Assembly (NCBI GenBank): GCA_030760725.1
Contig: JASWHV010000010.1
Location: forward strand, 36,027,760-36,091,759
Length of the DNA: 64,000 bases
Origin: Neostapfia colusana
Lineage: Eukaryota > Streptophyta > Magnoliopsida > Poales > Poaceae
Direction of reading: 5' to 3'
The notes under the pieces are model-generated. The model was not told where the DNA came from. It did not search any database and was given only the letters and a program-made list of their open reading frames with translations. Every line of letters begins with the position of its first letter. Position 1 is the first letter of the stretch. This document shows positions 20,308 through 31,730 of the stretch, in pieces. The translations under genes were made by a program, and so were the position numbers.

Positions 20308-22538
20308 CTAGGGGTAGAACTTACGGAGGTGTTCTGTGTTCCAAGGGTTTGGGAGCGGGTCCCCATCCTCGGCTCTGGGGAATGGTCCCAGGATGTCCAG
20401 CCCCCATACGGCAAATGGCCATGTGGGTGGGATCATCTGTACTGTCCAAGCCGGTGTATGGATCTGCTTGGCGTGGAACAGGCACGCCTTGCAGCTCTCG
20501 ACCAGCTTGACAGCATCCTGGAGTGCTGTCGGCTAGTAGAAGCCATGCCGGAAGGCTTTACCGACAAGCGTGCGTGAGGAAGAGTGACTCCCACATTCGC
20601 CTCCATGGATCTCAGCGAGCAAGTCACAGCCTTCCCCCTGGGTTATGCACCGCAATAGGACGTGGTTGGTGCCACGTCGGTAGAGATCCCCTTCTACCAA
20701 CGTGTATCTCTTAGCCATGCGCACGATCCGTTCAGCGGATACACGTTCATCAGGGAGGATATTGTCTTTCAAGTAGTTCCGGATCTCCGTGATCCATGCA
20801 TCAGGTCTGACTTGAGCGTCTGGATCTTGAGCGCTGGGTTGCACGGAGTCCCCAGTGACACTTAAGATCCTTGGCGGCGTCCATGGCTGCAGGGCCGCCG
20901 GGACCGCCAGCTTCGAGGTGCTGGTCTAGCCCCCTTCGCCCGGCTCGGCGGGCCGGGCTGTGGACCGCAGCAACGTCCTCTCGAAGACTCCTTCGGGCAC
21001 AGGGGCTCCGGTGGAGGCCTTCGTTGAGAGGTTGTCAGCTGTGGCATTGCCAGCGCGAGGTACGTGGCGCAGGTCCAAGGCGAGGAAGTCTTTCTCCAAC
21101 ATCTGCACATAGAGCAGATAAGCAGCTAGCTGTGGGTCATTGCAGGAGCATTCACCCTTAACTTGCTTGATAACTAGCTGGGAGTCACCCTGTGCCAACA
21201 ACTGGTGAGCGCCTAGAGACAGGGCTGTCTTTAGGCCAAAGATGAGTGCTTCATACTCTGCTATGTTGTTGGTTGCCTTGAAATTAAGACGCACCATATA
21301 CCCAGACTGCTCCCCCGATGGCATGAGAAGCAGTACGCCAGCACCGGCCCCCTGCTTTCGTGAGGAGCCATCGAAGAAGAGTGTCCAGTAAGGCCCGGTG
21401 ATGGCTGGAGCTCGGGGCCCTAGTTCACCATCTTCATGGCCCCCTGGGTCAGCCTTCGTTGGCGTCCACTCAGCCACGAAGTCAGCCAGTGCTTGGCTCT
21501 TGACTGCATGACGAGGAAGGAAGTCCAGCTCAAACTCCACCATCTCCGCTGCCCATTTGGCGACATTGCCAGTCGCGCGTGGGGGCTGTGGAGGACAGCC
21601 TTCAGCGGATAGGAGGTGACCACCGAGACCCGGTGGGCTTGGAAGTAGGGGCGGAGCTTCCTGGACGCCATGAGCACTGCATACAGCAGCTTATGGACCT
21701 CCAGGTACCTTGTCTTGGTGTCATGGAGGACCTCGCTGATGTAGTAGACATGCCTCTGGATGGTCCGGACCCTCCCTCCCAGGTCGGAGATATCTTCATC
21801 CATGGCTCAGGCCCGCGGGAGGTGGGTGGGCCCGGGGAGGCTGCCGGGAGCTGATACTCGAAGGCTCCCGGGCTGTCTTGGACCTCCAGGAGGCCCCGCT
21901 GGTTTCCCGGGAGCTCCAGGAGGTCCCGTTGGACATCCTGGAGGTTCCGTTGGACCTCCAGGGGGTCCCGTTGCACCTCCGGGAGGTCCTGCTGGTCCTC
22001 CGGGAGGTTGTTTTGGGGGTCCGGGGGTCCGTTTTGGACCTCCGGGGGGTTTCCTAAGAGACCCGGGGGGTCGTCTTGGACCTCCGGGGTTTCCTGGCGC
22101 CTGTCTCCTGATACCGGAGCAGGCTGTGGCGATGAGGGGTCCGGCCGCTCTGCGACGAGGACCATACTCACCACTTCAGCCATCGCCGCGATGTAGAGCA
22201 ATAGATGCTCTTCGGGCTCGGCGGCTACCATTACGGGTAGGGTCGTCAGGAGTTGCTTCAGCTCCTGGAGAGCTTCTTCTGCTTCATCGGTCCAAGCAAA
22301 TGGGCTGGATTTGCGCAGGAGCTTAAAGAAGGGGAGCGCTCGCTCTGCTAACCTCGCTATAAACCGACTCAGCGTGGCTAGGCATCCCGTGAGTTTCTGG
22401 ACTTCTTTGATGAGGGCGGGGGGCCGCCTCAAGTCGATGCCTTTGATCTTCTCTGGGTTAGCCTCAATTCCTCGGTGTGAGACCAGGAATCCTAAGAGTT
22501 TTCCAGAGGATACACCGAACTCACACTTGTCGGGGTTC
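20308..22538 (-). pseudogene. pol: pol of element D, distal part: RT end, RNase H, archaeal-type RNase H, truncated integrase
   Basis: Read leftward from the E insertion, it starts with the RT thumb and connection (NPDKCEFGVSSGKLLGFLVS, HRGIEANPEKI). RNase H is split by a repetitive linker (about 21780-22140). Then comes the archaeal-type RNase H (20926-21543) with LFFDGSS, AEYEALIFGL, GDSQLVIKQ and HVPRAGNATADN, so its acidic residues are retained. The integrase zinc finger follows (GGECGSHSSSRTLVGKAF to CKAC) with a TAG at about 20533-20535. The core reads only to GLDILGPFPRAEDG and then jumps to the usual pol tail NTEHLRKFYP with the stop at 20308-20310. Most of the catalytic core is therefore deleted. 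Several frame changes exist. Confidence 0.85.
21780..22140 (-). repeat. Short-unit repeat expansion inside RNase H of D
   Basis: About a dozen imperfect units of 24-27 bp (plus-strand core GGACCTCCGGGAGGT) lie between the residues VSMVLVAERPD and QRHVYYISEVL. On the coding strand they give Pro-Glu-Val-Gln-type repeats. On the plus strand they give a collagen-like Gly-Pro-Pro pattern, which I treat as a shadow. Confidence 0.75.
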
Positions 22539-22543
22539 AGCTT

Positions 22544-23669
22544 TGTCGAAGTGTTCGGTCGACACTTCCCCCGGGCCTACACTGGGCAGCCCGCGGAGGT
22601 TCTTTTTTTGGTGGGGCTAGTCCCTTGCGGAGAGCTTGCGCGGATGGATGAGTTAGTAAGAGCTTGACACGGTGAGTTTTACGTGGTTCAGGCCGCCGGA
22701 GCGTAAAATCCTACGTCCACGGCGAGCTATGGATCTCGCTGTCTTGCTTGCTGCTCAGAACCGGAGTCCTGAGCTTGGGGGTGAGTTACAGCTTGGGTGT
22801 GAATGGATAGCGTATGAGTTGCAGAGGTGCAAACCCAGGGTGCGAATGGCTAGAGTCCGAACCCCTGCTAACGTCGCCTACCCGAGCCTTTTATAGTCCA
22901 AGACTCGGGTGGCTTACAAGGGGGGCCGGGACCCGACAGGTGGTCCCGGGGAGATTGACTGATATCTACCGTATCTGCAGTTATGCCGGTAGTTGTCTCT
23001 GCCGAAGGCTTCTGAGTCTTCGTCTTGTAGCTCTGTCCGTGCCGCATGCTAGTCGTAGTGGATGACGACGGCGGGGGCGGCATGGGATATCTTGTCGCTG
23101 CGTTTATTGGCTGGCAGCCTCTGACACTGCACGCCAGTCTGTGATGCGACTGGGCGCAACGGCACCTGACAGAGGCGTGCTCCGCGTCTCTGCGTCTTGG
23201 GAAGGCGCGGGCCTTGAATACCTTGTACGGGCAAGGTATGGGGCATCTTTACACCCGCTGCCTATCGCTCGGGGGCATGCAGCGCCGTTCTGCTAGCCTC
23301 GTGGCAGGCCCGGAGCCTTCCTCAGAAGAGAGGGGGGTCCGGCCCCGCAGGACACGTGGAGCCTTTGGACCTCTCCCCGTGGAGGGGGAGGTTCGGCTTC
23401 TGTTGGCCACATGGCGAGCCCGGAGCTCCTCTCTGAGGAGAGGGAGGTCCGGCCTCTCCGGACACGCGGCACCTTCGGACCTCTCTCCGGCGGAGGGGGA
23501 GGTCCGGCTTCTGTATGCCACGTGGTGGGCCCGGAGCTCTCCTCTGAGGAGAGGGAGGTCCGGCCCCTCTGGACGTGTGGCGCCTTCGGAGCTCTCCCTG
23601 CGGAGAAGGGCGAGATCCTTAGGCATTTTCCCCTGTGCGCGGGGGTACCCCATATCGAGGGTACCGACA
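22544..23669 (-). repeat. 3' LTR of element E
   Basis: It runs TGTCGAAG to TACCGACA on the plus strand. The minus-strand TATA box CTATAAAAGG is at 22887-22896. The CACGTG-type array is at about 23290-23590, with several sites decayed. The U5 hairpin GAAGTGT/ACACTTC is at 22548-22568. The adjoining minus-strand polypurine tract is GGGGGCTAC. Confidence 0.95.
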
Positions 23670-23851
23670 GTAGCCCCCGGGTCCATCTCGGGGGAGATAG
23701 CGAGCGCGAGGTGGGACCTTCGTCTCTTCTGATCCGCGCACTTTCTTGTCTTGAGTACTCCCTGTGCTGGCAGGGTCTTGACGGCTTCGGTGTTCAGCCT
23801 CTTAGGAGAGGGTGAAGCCTGGCATCGGAGCTCGGCCCGGCTGTGTGGGCG

Positions 23852-24509
23852 GAGGTCCAGAAGTCATCGGAGCTCAGGCCAGCGAAGGGCGTGAGGTCCG
23901 GCATCAGCGCTCGCCTCTCAAAGGAGGGTGAGGGCTGGCCTCGGAGCTCGGTCTGGCTGTGGAGGCGGAGTCCGGAAGTCATCGGAGCTCAGGCCAGCGA
24001 AGGGCGTGAGGTCCGGCGTCAGCGCTCGCCTCTGAAAGGAGGGCGAGGGCTGGCGTCGGAGCTCGGCCCAGCTATGGGGGCGGAGTCCGGAAGTCATCGG
24101 GGCTCAGGCCAGCGAAGGGCGTGAGGTCCAGAGGTCATCGGAGCTCAGGCCAGCGAAGGGCGTGAGGTCCGGCATCAGCGCTCGCCTCTGAAAGGAGGGC
24201 GAGGGCTTGCCTCGGAGCTCGGCCCAGCTATGGGGGCAGAGTCCGGAAGTCATCGGGGCTCAGGCCAGCGAAGGGCGTGAGGTCCGGAGGTCATCGGAGC
24301 TCAGGCCAGCGAAGGGCGTGAGGTCCGGCATCAGCGCTTGCCTCTGAAAGGAGGGCGAGGGCTGGCCTCGGAGCTCGTCCTGGCTGTGGAGGCGGAGTCC
24401 GGAAGTCATCGGAGCTCAGCCCAGCGAAGGGCGTGAGGTCCGGCATCAGCGCTTGCCTCTGAAAGGAGGGCGAGGGCTGGCCTCGGAGCTCGGCCCAGCT
24501 GTGGGGACG
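23852..24509. repeat. Tandem repeat of about 116 bp, five units, in element E
   Basis: Units start at 23852, 23968, 24083, 24239 and 24394. Their lengths are 116, 115, 156, 155 and 116 bp. The third and fourth units contain an extra 40 bp duplication of the GGCCAGCGAAGGGCGTGAGG part. It lies between the 3' LTR and pol of E, where D has its antisense gene. Confidence 0.9.
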
Positions 24510-24984
24510 GAGGTCCGGAACTGCTCAGGTGGTCCCCCCTTTCCTATCCCTTAGTCTCATTTGGCTTACTGTCCCAGGCCGGAATACGGGGCTTGGGTAA
24601 TCCAGTGCACTTGGTCCCGGAGGTCTGGCCCCAGCCCCAGTCAGGGTGTAACCGCCCGGCCCCCTGGTACTCAGACCGTAGCGCCGGGAGGCAGAGTGCG
24701 CATGCTTTGGGTGCAAGACCGGGCAAAGCAAGGCTCCTGAACCCCCGTTCTAGCATAGGTCTTTTCTCGGAGGAGACCAACTGGCGGTGCAGTACCCTTA
24801 TAGGGGGAGATCCAAAAGGCCACCGGGCCTCTGGCAGGTACCACAAGCACTACCGCCTTCGGCAGGACGGCAAATATCGACTATGCATGAGAGCCGGAAA
24901 GAGGAGCCGAGTGTACAATGGACGCACACTGTCTAGAGCGTGGGGAGGTGTTCATATAAATTAATGCGTAATTTAAATAAACAC
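24510..24984. other. Non-coding part of E downstream of pol
   Basis: It is similar in places to 19840-20060 of D (CTATC to CTTATTTGGC-like stretch). No gene is seen. Confidence 0.4.
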
Positions 24985-25680
24985 CTAAGTAAGCATGGTG
25001 AACTTACTGGGTAGCGTCGGAGCGCCTGTCTTCACGCAGAGCGGGTCATGCGTGGCTTCGTCGTACGCCGGACACGAGGGGACCCCCATGGCTATATCAG
25101 GGGGAAGCATGGCTTCGGCCCCGCATACCATGTGGAAGGGTAGTTCCCGTGACCCGGCCCTGGGAAGTCCGGCTGGCCCTCGACATGGAGGAGCCGGTAT
25201 CCCCCGACGGCTCTGGGTGCACGTCTGCACCGGTTGTGTGGGTCTGCTTGGCGTGGAACTGGCACGCATTGCATCCCTAACCGGTTTGACGGCGTCCAGA
25301 TGGCTCTCGGTCAGTAGGATCCATGCCGGGTGGCTTAACCGACCAACGTGCGGGACGATTAGCGTTCCCAGCACTCGCCTCCTTGGACTACTGCGAGCTA
25401 ATCGCAGCCTTCCTCCTGGGTTATGCACCGCAATAGGATGTCGTGGCGCCACGCCAGTAAAGATACCAGCGCGTAGCACTTAGCCATCCGCACCATCCGT
25501 TCAGAGGATGCACGTTCATCAGGAAGGATGTCCTTCAAGGAGTACCGGACCTCCGTGGTCCATGCATCGGGACTACTTGAGCTTCTGGATCTTGAGCGCT
25601 GGGTTGCATGGAGTCCCCAGTGACTCTTACGATCCTTTGGCGGCATCCAGGGCCGCCGGGACTGCCTAGCTTCGAGGCAC
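24985..25680 (-). pseudogene. pol: Integrase remnant of element E
   Basis: The right part is the N-terminal integrase region, recognisable beside that of D (TEVRYSLKDILPDERASSER and LLRCITQEEGC) but degraded and frame-broken. The left part has PFHMVCGAEAMLPPDIAMG, a C-terminal integrase landmark. Between them most of the catalytic core is absent. The deletion differs from that in D, because E keeps the PFHMV block that D has lost. Confidence 0.7.
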
Positions 25681-26223
25681 TGGTTCAGCCCCCTTCGCCC
25701 GGCTCGGCGGGCCGGGCTGTGGACCGCAGCAACATCCTGTCGAAGACTCCTTCATGCGCAGGGGCTCCGATGGAGGCTTTCGTTGAGAGGTCGTCAGCTG
25801 CGGCCGTGCAAGCGCGCGGTACATGGCGCAGGTCCAAGGCGAGGAATTCTTTCTCCAACATCCGCACGTGAAGCAGATAAGCAGCTAGCTGTGGGTCATT
25901 GCAGGGGCACTCACGCTTAACTTGCTTGATAACTAGCTGGGAGTCGCCCTGCGCCAACAACTGGCGAGCGCCCAGAGACAGGACTGTCTTTTAGGCCAAA
26001 GATGAGTGCTTCATACTCTGCCAAGTTGTTGGTTGCCTTGGAATTGAGACGCACCATGTACCCAGACTGCTCCCCTGATGGCATGAGAAGCAGTACGCCG
26101 GCACCGGCCCCCTGCTTTCGCGAGGAGCCGTCGAAGAAGAGCGTCCAGTGAGGCCCGGTGAAGACCGGAGCTCGGTACTTTGGTTCACCGTCTTCGCGGC
26201 CCCCTGGGTCAGCCTTCGCTGGC
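25681..26223 (-). pseudogene. pol: Archaeal-type RNase H of element E
   Basis: It shows LFFDGSSRKQGAGAG, AEYEALIFGL, AQGDSQLVIKQ and HVPRACTAAADD, in which the usual Asn of the last motif is altered. One frame change occurs near 25985. The N-terminal end (SQALADFVAEWT) is on the other side of solo LTR I, near 29665-29700. Confidence 0.85.
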
Positions 26224-26228
26224 GTCCA

Positions 26229-29200
26229 TGTCACACCCAGTTTTTCCGAAGAACAACCAAGTGAATATCACATGTATGCCAGGATCATTTTCTCATGCAT
26301 GTGATGACAAATAGTGAAGCATCATTTATTACAAGCCAGGTGTCGAATATAAATAAGTCTTACATAGCAAATGTCTCGATGGACAATAATAAGTTCATCA
26401 CAAGTAAATAAACTAGCAGCGGAATATTATTCTTTAGGATTCCGTCACAGGCGTTGCCCGGGGGTCTCCATGAACCTAGAAACCTTCTTCGGGTCCAAAG
26501 TCTTGGTCATTATACACCACCTCATTATCTTGACCTGAGCAGCAATATAAACCAACAAAATATGCAAGGTTGAGTACCAATGGTACTCAGCAAGTGTGGA
26601 AAAATTATATCATGCATGGCTGGAACAAGGAGAGGTTGAACTCATGGTTAAAGCACTACGCAATTAATACCTATCACCTTAGCTTATTAGGCACCTACAT
26701 TACTACACAAGTGAAATGGTCCCAATCTCCCATCCCATCATCATAATCCAATAACCATAACATCATTTCCAATGTTAAGCTCCCCGCTTAACATCCACAA
26801 CTTCCAAAACCATCACTCCTCTAATCATGAATAAGTCCAAGCCGCTCTTGACCGTGAGCACGGCTGTCATGACAGTTTTGACTCTGCAGAGTTTGTACCA
26901 CTGTACCCACATGTAGTGATTTCATCCCCCGTTGCCGGGTGGACTAAAAGAACCTCCATTATGCCAATGGCTACGAACCACATTCACACTTCCCAGGTGT
27001 GTAGCCAGGAGATCACTACGAAGCCTTTACAAAGGGATTCCCGACGAGCGTGGGCCCACTGAGGTTTCACCCCTAACAGCATACAAGAGGCTCCAACCCC
27101 GCTGCAGTGGCCCCCTCTTGAGCCTTGCGGTTCATATGGTAGTCCAGCTGACACCTATTCCCCGCACCATCCAACACACCCATACTACGCCGGGGATACA
27201 CCTAATTGCTAAGCTGCCCCATCTCAGCATGTGGTTGGCACGGTAAAGCCAGGTTACATGCTCCATGAACCGGTCCTTAGGATCCAGGCATGTACTAAAA
27301 ACAAACCCAAGTCTCGTGCACCCAGCACACAACCAAAACATCCAACTTGCCTTGATCCCTACCTCTACATAACTCACAATATCTCATTCAAGAGTATGGT
27401 AAAATAAACTGATGATCTCATATCCCAAATATCCCATTCTAAGCATGGCTAAGCATATGCATAATAATAAATGACATGATAAAATAAATCCCAACCCAAG
27501 CTACAAGGAAACAAGATAATGCAATTCTAGGGAAACTTTCTAACATGGGTTTCATATTTCATTGGACAATGCAAATAATTCTATCTACACATCCTAGCAT
27601 AGGATCAAAGTGGTCAAGGACACTTGCCTCCTTCTTGCTGCTCTTGAAATGGGTAGTCCTGGTCTTTGAAAGGAATAACTTGCTCTTGAGCAGGTTCTAC
27701 ATCATACCATCACACATAGCAAGAGAAAAACTACAATCATAAGACATAGTTCACACTTCTACTTCATACAAACCACACATTCACATTTATGAAAGTCCTT
27801 CACCATTATATGTGTTGTGGTTACTTTATGTGTGTTGAGTTGTGGCTTGCATGCACTTTTAATCATGTGTATATGGTTCCTACTTTTGTGTTCACATTTA
27901 TACTTACATACTATAGATATGAGTTTCCAATAAATTTCTTATATTCAACTACTACACCTTTTCATTACCAAGTATGTATGAAAAGTATTTTTCTTCCCCA
28001 TATGTGCCTTCATAATTTCTACCAACCCTAAACTGAACTCTTTGGATTTTAAAAACTCCATTTATCATTTACTAGTTGCTATATTTTCAGATTTATATTC
28101 CTATGCATAATTGTGTACTTTATTATGAAATTAGTAATACACATCATCTAAACAGAATAGGTTCTGGTCCTAAATAATTTAATAACATATTTTGACCTTT
28201 GCCTCTGATGTAAACTATTTCATAATTATTTTCCCTATTTTCTATAACTATTCTTTACTTAAAAATGTGTCCCTAAATGTGAATAATAAATTAAACAGAT
28301 TCAATTAAGCCCAAAATATGTTTTTATCTCACTCCAAAGTTTCCTAAACACTGATAAAGTCTTTAATTAAATTTTGACAATATGTTTGTCCCACTTTTTA
28401 ATTTTTAAACACTAGCCACATATTCAATTTCCTAATTTAAATACTAAACAGGACTAAAAATTTAAACTTACCCCACTACAGGGTCTATAATATTATTTTC
28501 AGAATTTCTAGGGGTCTAGCTACACTTATCAGAGGTGTTTTTCCAAATTTTTATTAAGTCCAGGGGCTAAAACTGATTTTTAAATGAATTTACATGATTT
28601 TGTGGAGTTTCAGGGGCTAGATCAGAAGTTTCCGGGGCTAGCTCTTATTTCATGAGAACCCCAGGGGGTAGCACGTAAGATTTCCAGTCTTTATAACGCG
28701 GGGCTGACGTGGACCGTCCGATTTTAAACCGACGGCTGAGATTATAACGTCGAACCGGTACGCGGGGATTTGAACCCTACCGTGTGATTTAAAATAAACT
28801 GCGCACAAGCGGCCACGTCGCTCTGATCGAGCGCGGGCGGCGCTGCCGGCGGTGCACGGCGGCGGGAGGCGGCGATCTCGCCGGAAATTTTCGGATCCTC
28901 GAGAATTCTGCCTAAAACTGTGATCTTATGGCATAGATCGGTAGAGGGGAGGTCGGGGATCTCACCGCGGGGGTTTTCTTGAGCTCGGAGGTCCTGGAAA
29001 GTGATCGGCGGCGAGGTCCGAGGCAAAACCACGGCGAAGCTCGTCGGCGCTGTGTTTACACCGCAAGTCACCTAGTTTTCTGCACCTGCAAGGTTCCCCG
29101 GAGGCGGTGGATCAAGACCAGCGAGTTAGATCGGAGTTTCCGAGCTTAGATCGGCCAGAATTCACAGGAGAAGTCTCGGTTCTCACCGGAGTAAAAATCG

Positions 29201-29657
29201 GCGATCGCGTGGGAAAAACAGAACGAGGCCGGGGTTTTTATAGACGGGGGAGGGCGGTGTGTCGGTTGTGATCGAGTTTGAGTCGTCCGGGACCAAAATT
29301 CGGCTGGGGGACGCGGTTTCCAGGGGGTAGTTTTGATTCAGGAGATAGAGGTGTCCCGGGGTCGGCCGATCGCGCGCGAGGAAGAAGATGACGGCGGGCC
29401 CCGCATGTCAGTGAGAGGGAGAAGCGCGCGGCTGTGGGCTGGCGGGGGAAAAATGGTGGGCCGGCTGGTGGGTTCGGCCCACTGGCCGGTTAGGTTTTAG
29501 TTTTCTTTTTCTTTGTTCTATTTCTTTTCTGATTTGAGTTTAATTTGAATTCCAGTTTGAATTTAAATTTTTGCAAAACATGCAGCACGTCCAAAAATTT
29601 TTAAATTCCCCTCTTAACATGATTTAAGGTTTTGAATCAAAATTTTGGGGTGTTACA
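26229..29657 (-). mobile_element. Solo LTR I, family of element A
   Basis: The reverse complement begins TGTAACACCCC and ends GTGTGACA (3429 bp). The duplication GTCCA is at 26224-26228 and 29658-29662. No internal region is present, so it is a product of LTR-LTR recombination. The TATA box on the minus strand lies at 29235-29242 and the polyadenylation signal at 26325-26330. The splice-type signals of the family are intact here. Confidence 0.95.
26476..28985 (-). other. Predicted spliced mini-ORF inside solo LTR I
   Basis: Read on the minus strand, the first exon frame FQDLRAQENPR ends in phase 1 at a GTGAGA donor near 28966. The middle exon at 27628-27696 (69 nt) is open and is followed by GCAAGT. 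The last exon at 26476-26534 follows CTCAG and is open to TAG. All three joints keep the phase seen in LTR A. Confidence 0.45.
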
Positions 29658-29662
29658 GTCCA

Positions 29663-30330
29663 CTCAGCCACGAAGTCAGCCAGTGCTTGGCTCTTGGCTG
29701 TCTGACGTGGTCGGGAGCTCAGCTTGAACTCCGCCGTCTTCGGGCTGTCTTCCGGCTTCGGAAGCTGGCAGTGAGTGCCAGCTCCGCCCTCCGGCTGCTC
29801 TGGTGCACTTGTCTGCCAGGCTGAAGGGCTCGGAGGCATCGCAGACCTCTCTGGTTGCAAGCCTCCCAAGCATCTTCTTGTCCTGGGCACTGTCGAAGTG
29901 CCGCAACCACAGAAGCACTTTGAATATGCGGAATGGTGTTGCGTACCTGGGAGAACCGCTGGATGAAGGAGCGCAGCGACTCCCCAGGTTGTTGCTTGAT
30001 GGCTTGGAGGTCAAGTTCCGTGCCGGGACGGGTGTAGGAGCTGCCGAAGTTGGCGATGAACTGCCGGCAGAGCTCTCCCCAGGAAGTTATGGAACCCTGA
30101 GGGAGGTTCATTAGCCAAGACCGGGCTGGGCCGGTCAAGGCGACGAGTTAGTAGTTTGGCCATGACGGCCTCATCCCCTCCTGCGGCAAGTATGGCGGTG
30201 GAGTAGATCTGGAGGAACCCCGCCGGGTTGACGCCGTCGTCGTACTTCTCCGGCAGGTGCGGCCGAAACTTGCGCGGCCACCTCATGAAGCGGAGGTGGG
30301 GCTCCAGGGCCGTACATCCTGCCCCTGTTG
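29663..30330 (-). pseudogene. gag: gag core of E fused to RNase H by deletion
   Basis: From right to left it gives the Tat-type capsid domain: FRPHLPEKYDDGVNPAGFLQ, AILAAGGDEAV, a frame change, then PARSWLMNLPQGSITSW and SYTRPGTELDL. After the ADKC-type motif the sequence passes within about 60 bp into AEFKLSSRPRQTAKSQALAD, the start of the archaeal-type RNase H. The zinc knuckle, protease and RT are missing at this joint (about 29735-29760). E could at most supply a gag protein. Confidence 0.85.
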
Positions 30331-31564
30331 CTGCAGGTGTTGGTGCCGCGAACGCTTGGTTCGCCGCTGGCACAGTGTACCCCGGTATGGGCAAGGCTGC
30401 GCCATAGACCGGGGGCGCCGTTTGCAGGACATATGGCTGTGGCATATGCTGCGTGGCGTATGTCTGGGGCAGAGTTCGCGTGGCAAAAGTCTGCGCCTCA
30501 GGCAGGGTTGAGGCAGTCGTCATGCTGACGCCGGCCTCTTGGCTGCGACGCCTTTCTCGTCGCCGCTCGAGGAACATTCAGGCGTCTTGGCCCAGGTGGC
30601 ATCGTTCCAGCTCAGTCCTCAGGTCCGTCGACGGAAGCCTGGTGGAGCTGGAATCCGCCGTCTGTCCGTCAACCGTTGGCGTGCGCGTCAGCGACACAGC
30701 CGGTTGGCCGGAGCGTCATCCCCGCCGAAGTCAAGGGTTTGCGGCGGCGACGACAAGACGGTCTACCTCGCGAATCCACTGTTGGGTCGCTGCCTGAGGC
30801 GCGTCCCCAGCAGGCGGATTGTGCAGTAGCGCTCTTGTTGCGGCTAGCGCACCCCCGCCTGGTACGCCCAGCGCTACTGAAGACCTGACGCTGGTTGGAG
30901 CCTGCATTGCCGGGGTCGGCGCTGCCAGAGCCGGTTGCTGGCTCCCAGTGCAGGTACTGGTGCCGCGAACGCTTGGTTGCGCCTGGCACAGTGTACCCCG
31001 GTATGGGCAAGGTTGCGCCATAGGCCGGGGACACCGCTTGCAGAGCACATGGTTGTGGCTTATGCTGTGCAGCATACGCCTGGGGCAGAGCTCGTGTAGC
31101 GAAGGTCTGCCCTCCAGGCTGGGTCGAGGCCGACGTCATGTTGTCGCCAGCCTCTCGAGTGCGACGCCTTTCTCGACGTCGCTCGAGGAACACTCGGGCA
31201 TCTTGGCCCAAGTGGCACCGTTCCAGCTCTGTCCTCAGGTCCGTCGACGGAAGTTTGGTGGAGCTGGAACCCGCCGTCTGCCCGTCAACCGTTGGCGTGC
31301 GCGTCAGCAACACAGCCGGTTGGCCGGAGCGTCGTCCCCGCTGAAGTCAATGGTTTGCGGCGGCGACGACAAGACGGTCTACCTCGCGAATCCACTGCTG
31401 GGTGGCTGCCTGAGGCGCGTCCCCAGCAGGCAGATTGTGCTGTAGCGCCCTTGCTGCTGCTAGCGCACCCCCACCGGGTACGCCAGGCGCTACTGAAGGC
31501 CTGACGCTGGTTGGAGCCTGCATTGCCGGGGTCGGCGCTGCCAGAGCCGGTTGCTGGCTCCCAG
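30331..31564 (-). repeat. gag: Tandem duplication of the gag front end in element E (2 x about 617 bp)
   Basis: Unit one is 30331-30948 and unit two is 30949-31564. Both start TGCAGGT-CTGGTGCCGCGAACG-like and end GGTTGCTGGCTCCCAG. Each encodes the Arg-rich segment LERCHLGQDARVFLERRRER and the linker to IPGYTVP. D has one copy only, split by G and H. Confidence 0.9.
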
Positions 31565-31672
31565 CTTGCCCGGACACACTCCGTCCTCAGTGTGTCATCA
31601 TGTACTCTCCCCTGGTCACGGTTTGCCGCGGACGCAGGGGGGAGAGTTTGCCGCTGAAGGAAGCTTGGTCAT
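31565..31672 (-). pseudogene. gag: gag N-terminus of element E
   Basis: The ATG at 31670-31672 on the minus strand begins MTKLPSAANSPP, shortly after the primer site, and is matched in D. A stop follows after 18 codons, in the KP region. Confidence 0.6.
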
Positions 31673-31718
31673 CTTCGTCGGCAGAAACTCGTCGCGCAAA
31701 GGGGAAAAGCCCCCTACC

Positions 31719-31728
31719 TGGCGCGCCA
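31719..31728 (-). other. Primer binding site of element E
   Basis: TGGCGCGCCA lies two bases after the LTR end (minus strand TTTGGCGCGCCAGGTAGGGG). This form is common in grass Tat-group elements. The tRNA is not assigned here. Confidence 0.75.
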
Positions 31729-31730
31729 AA

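Noticed and set aside
21760..22326. Collagen-like plus-strand ORF (Gly-Pro-Pro repeats)
   Set aside because: It is the complement of the repeat linker in RNase H of D, with no start context or partner exon.
23852..24509. CRISPR-like array
   Set aside because: Units are head-to-tail copies without unique spacers, the sequence is from a plant nuclear genome, and no cas gene is present.
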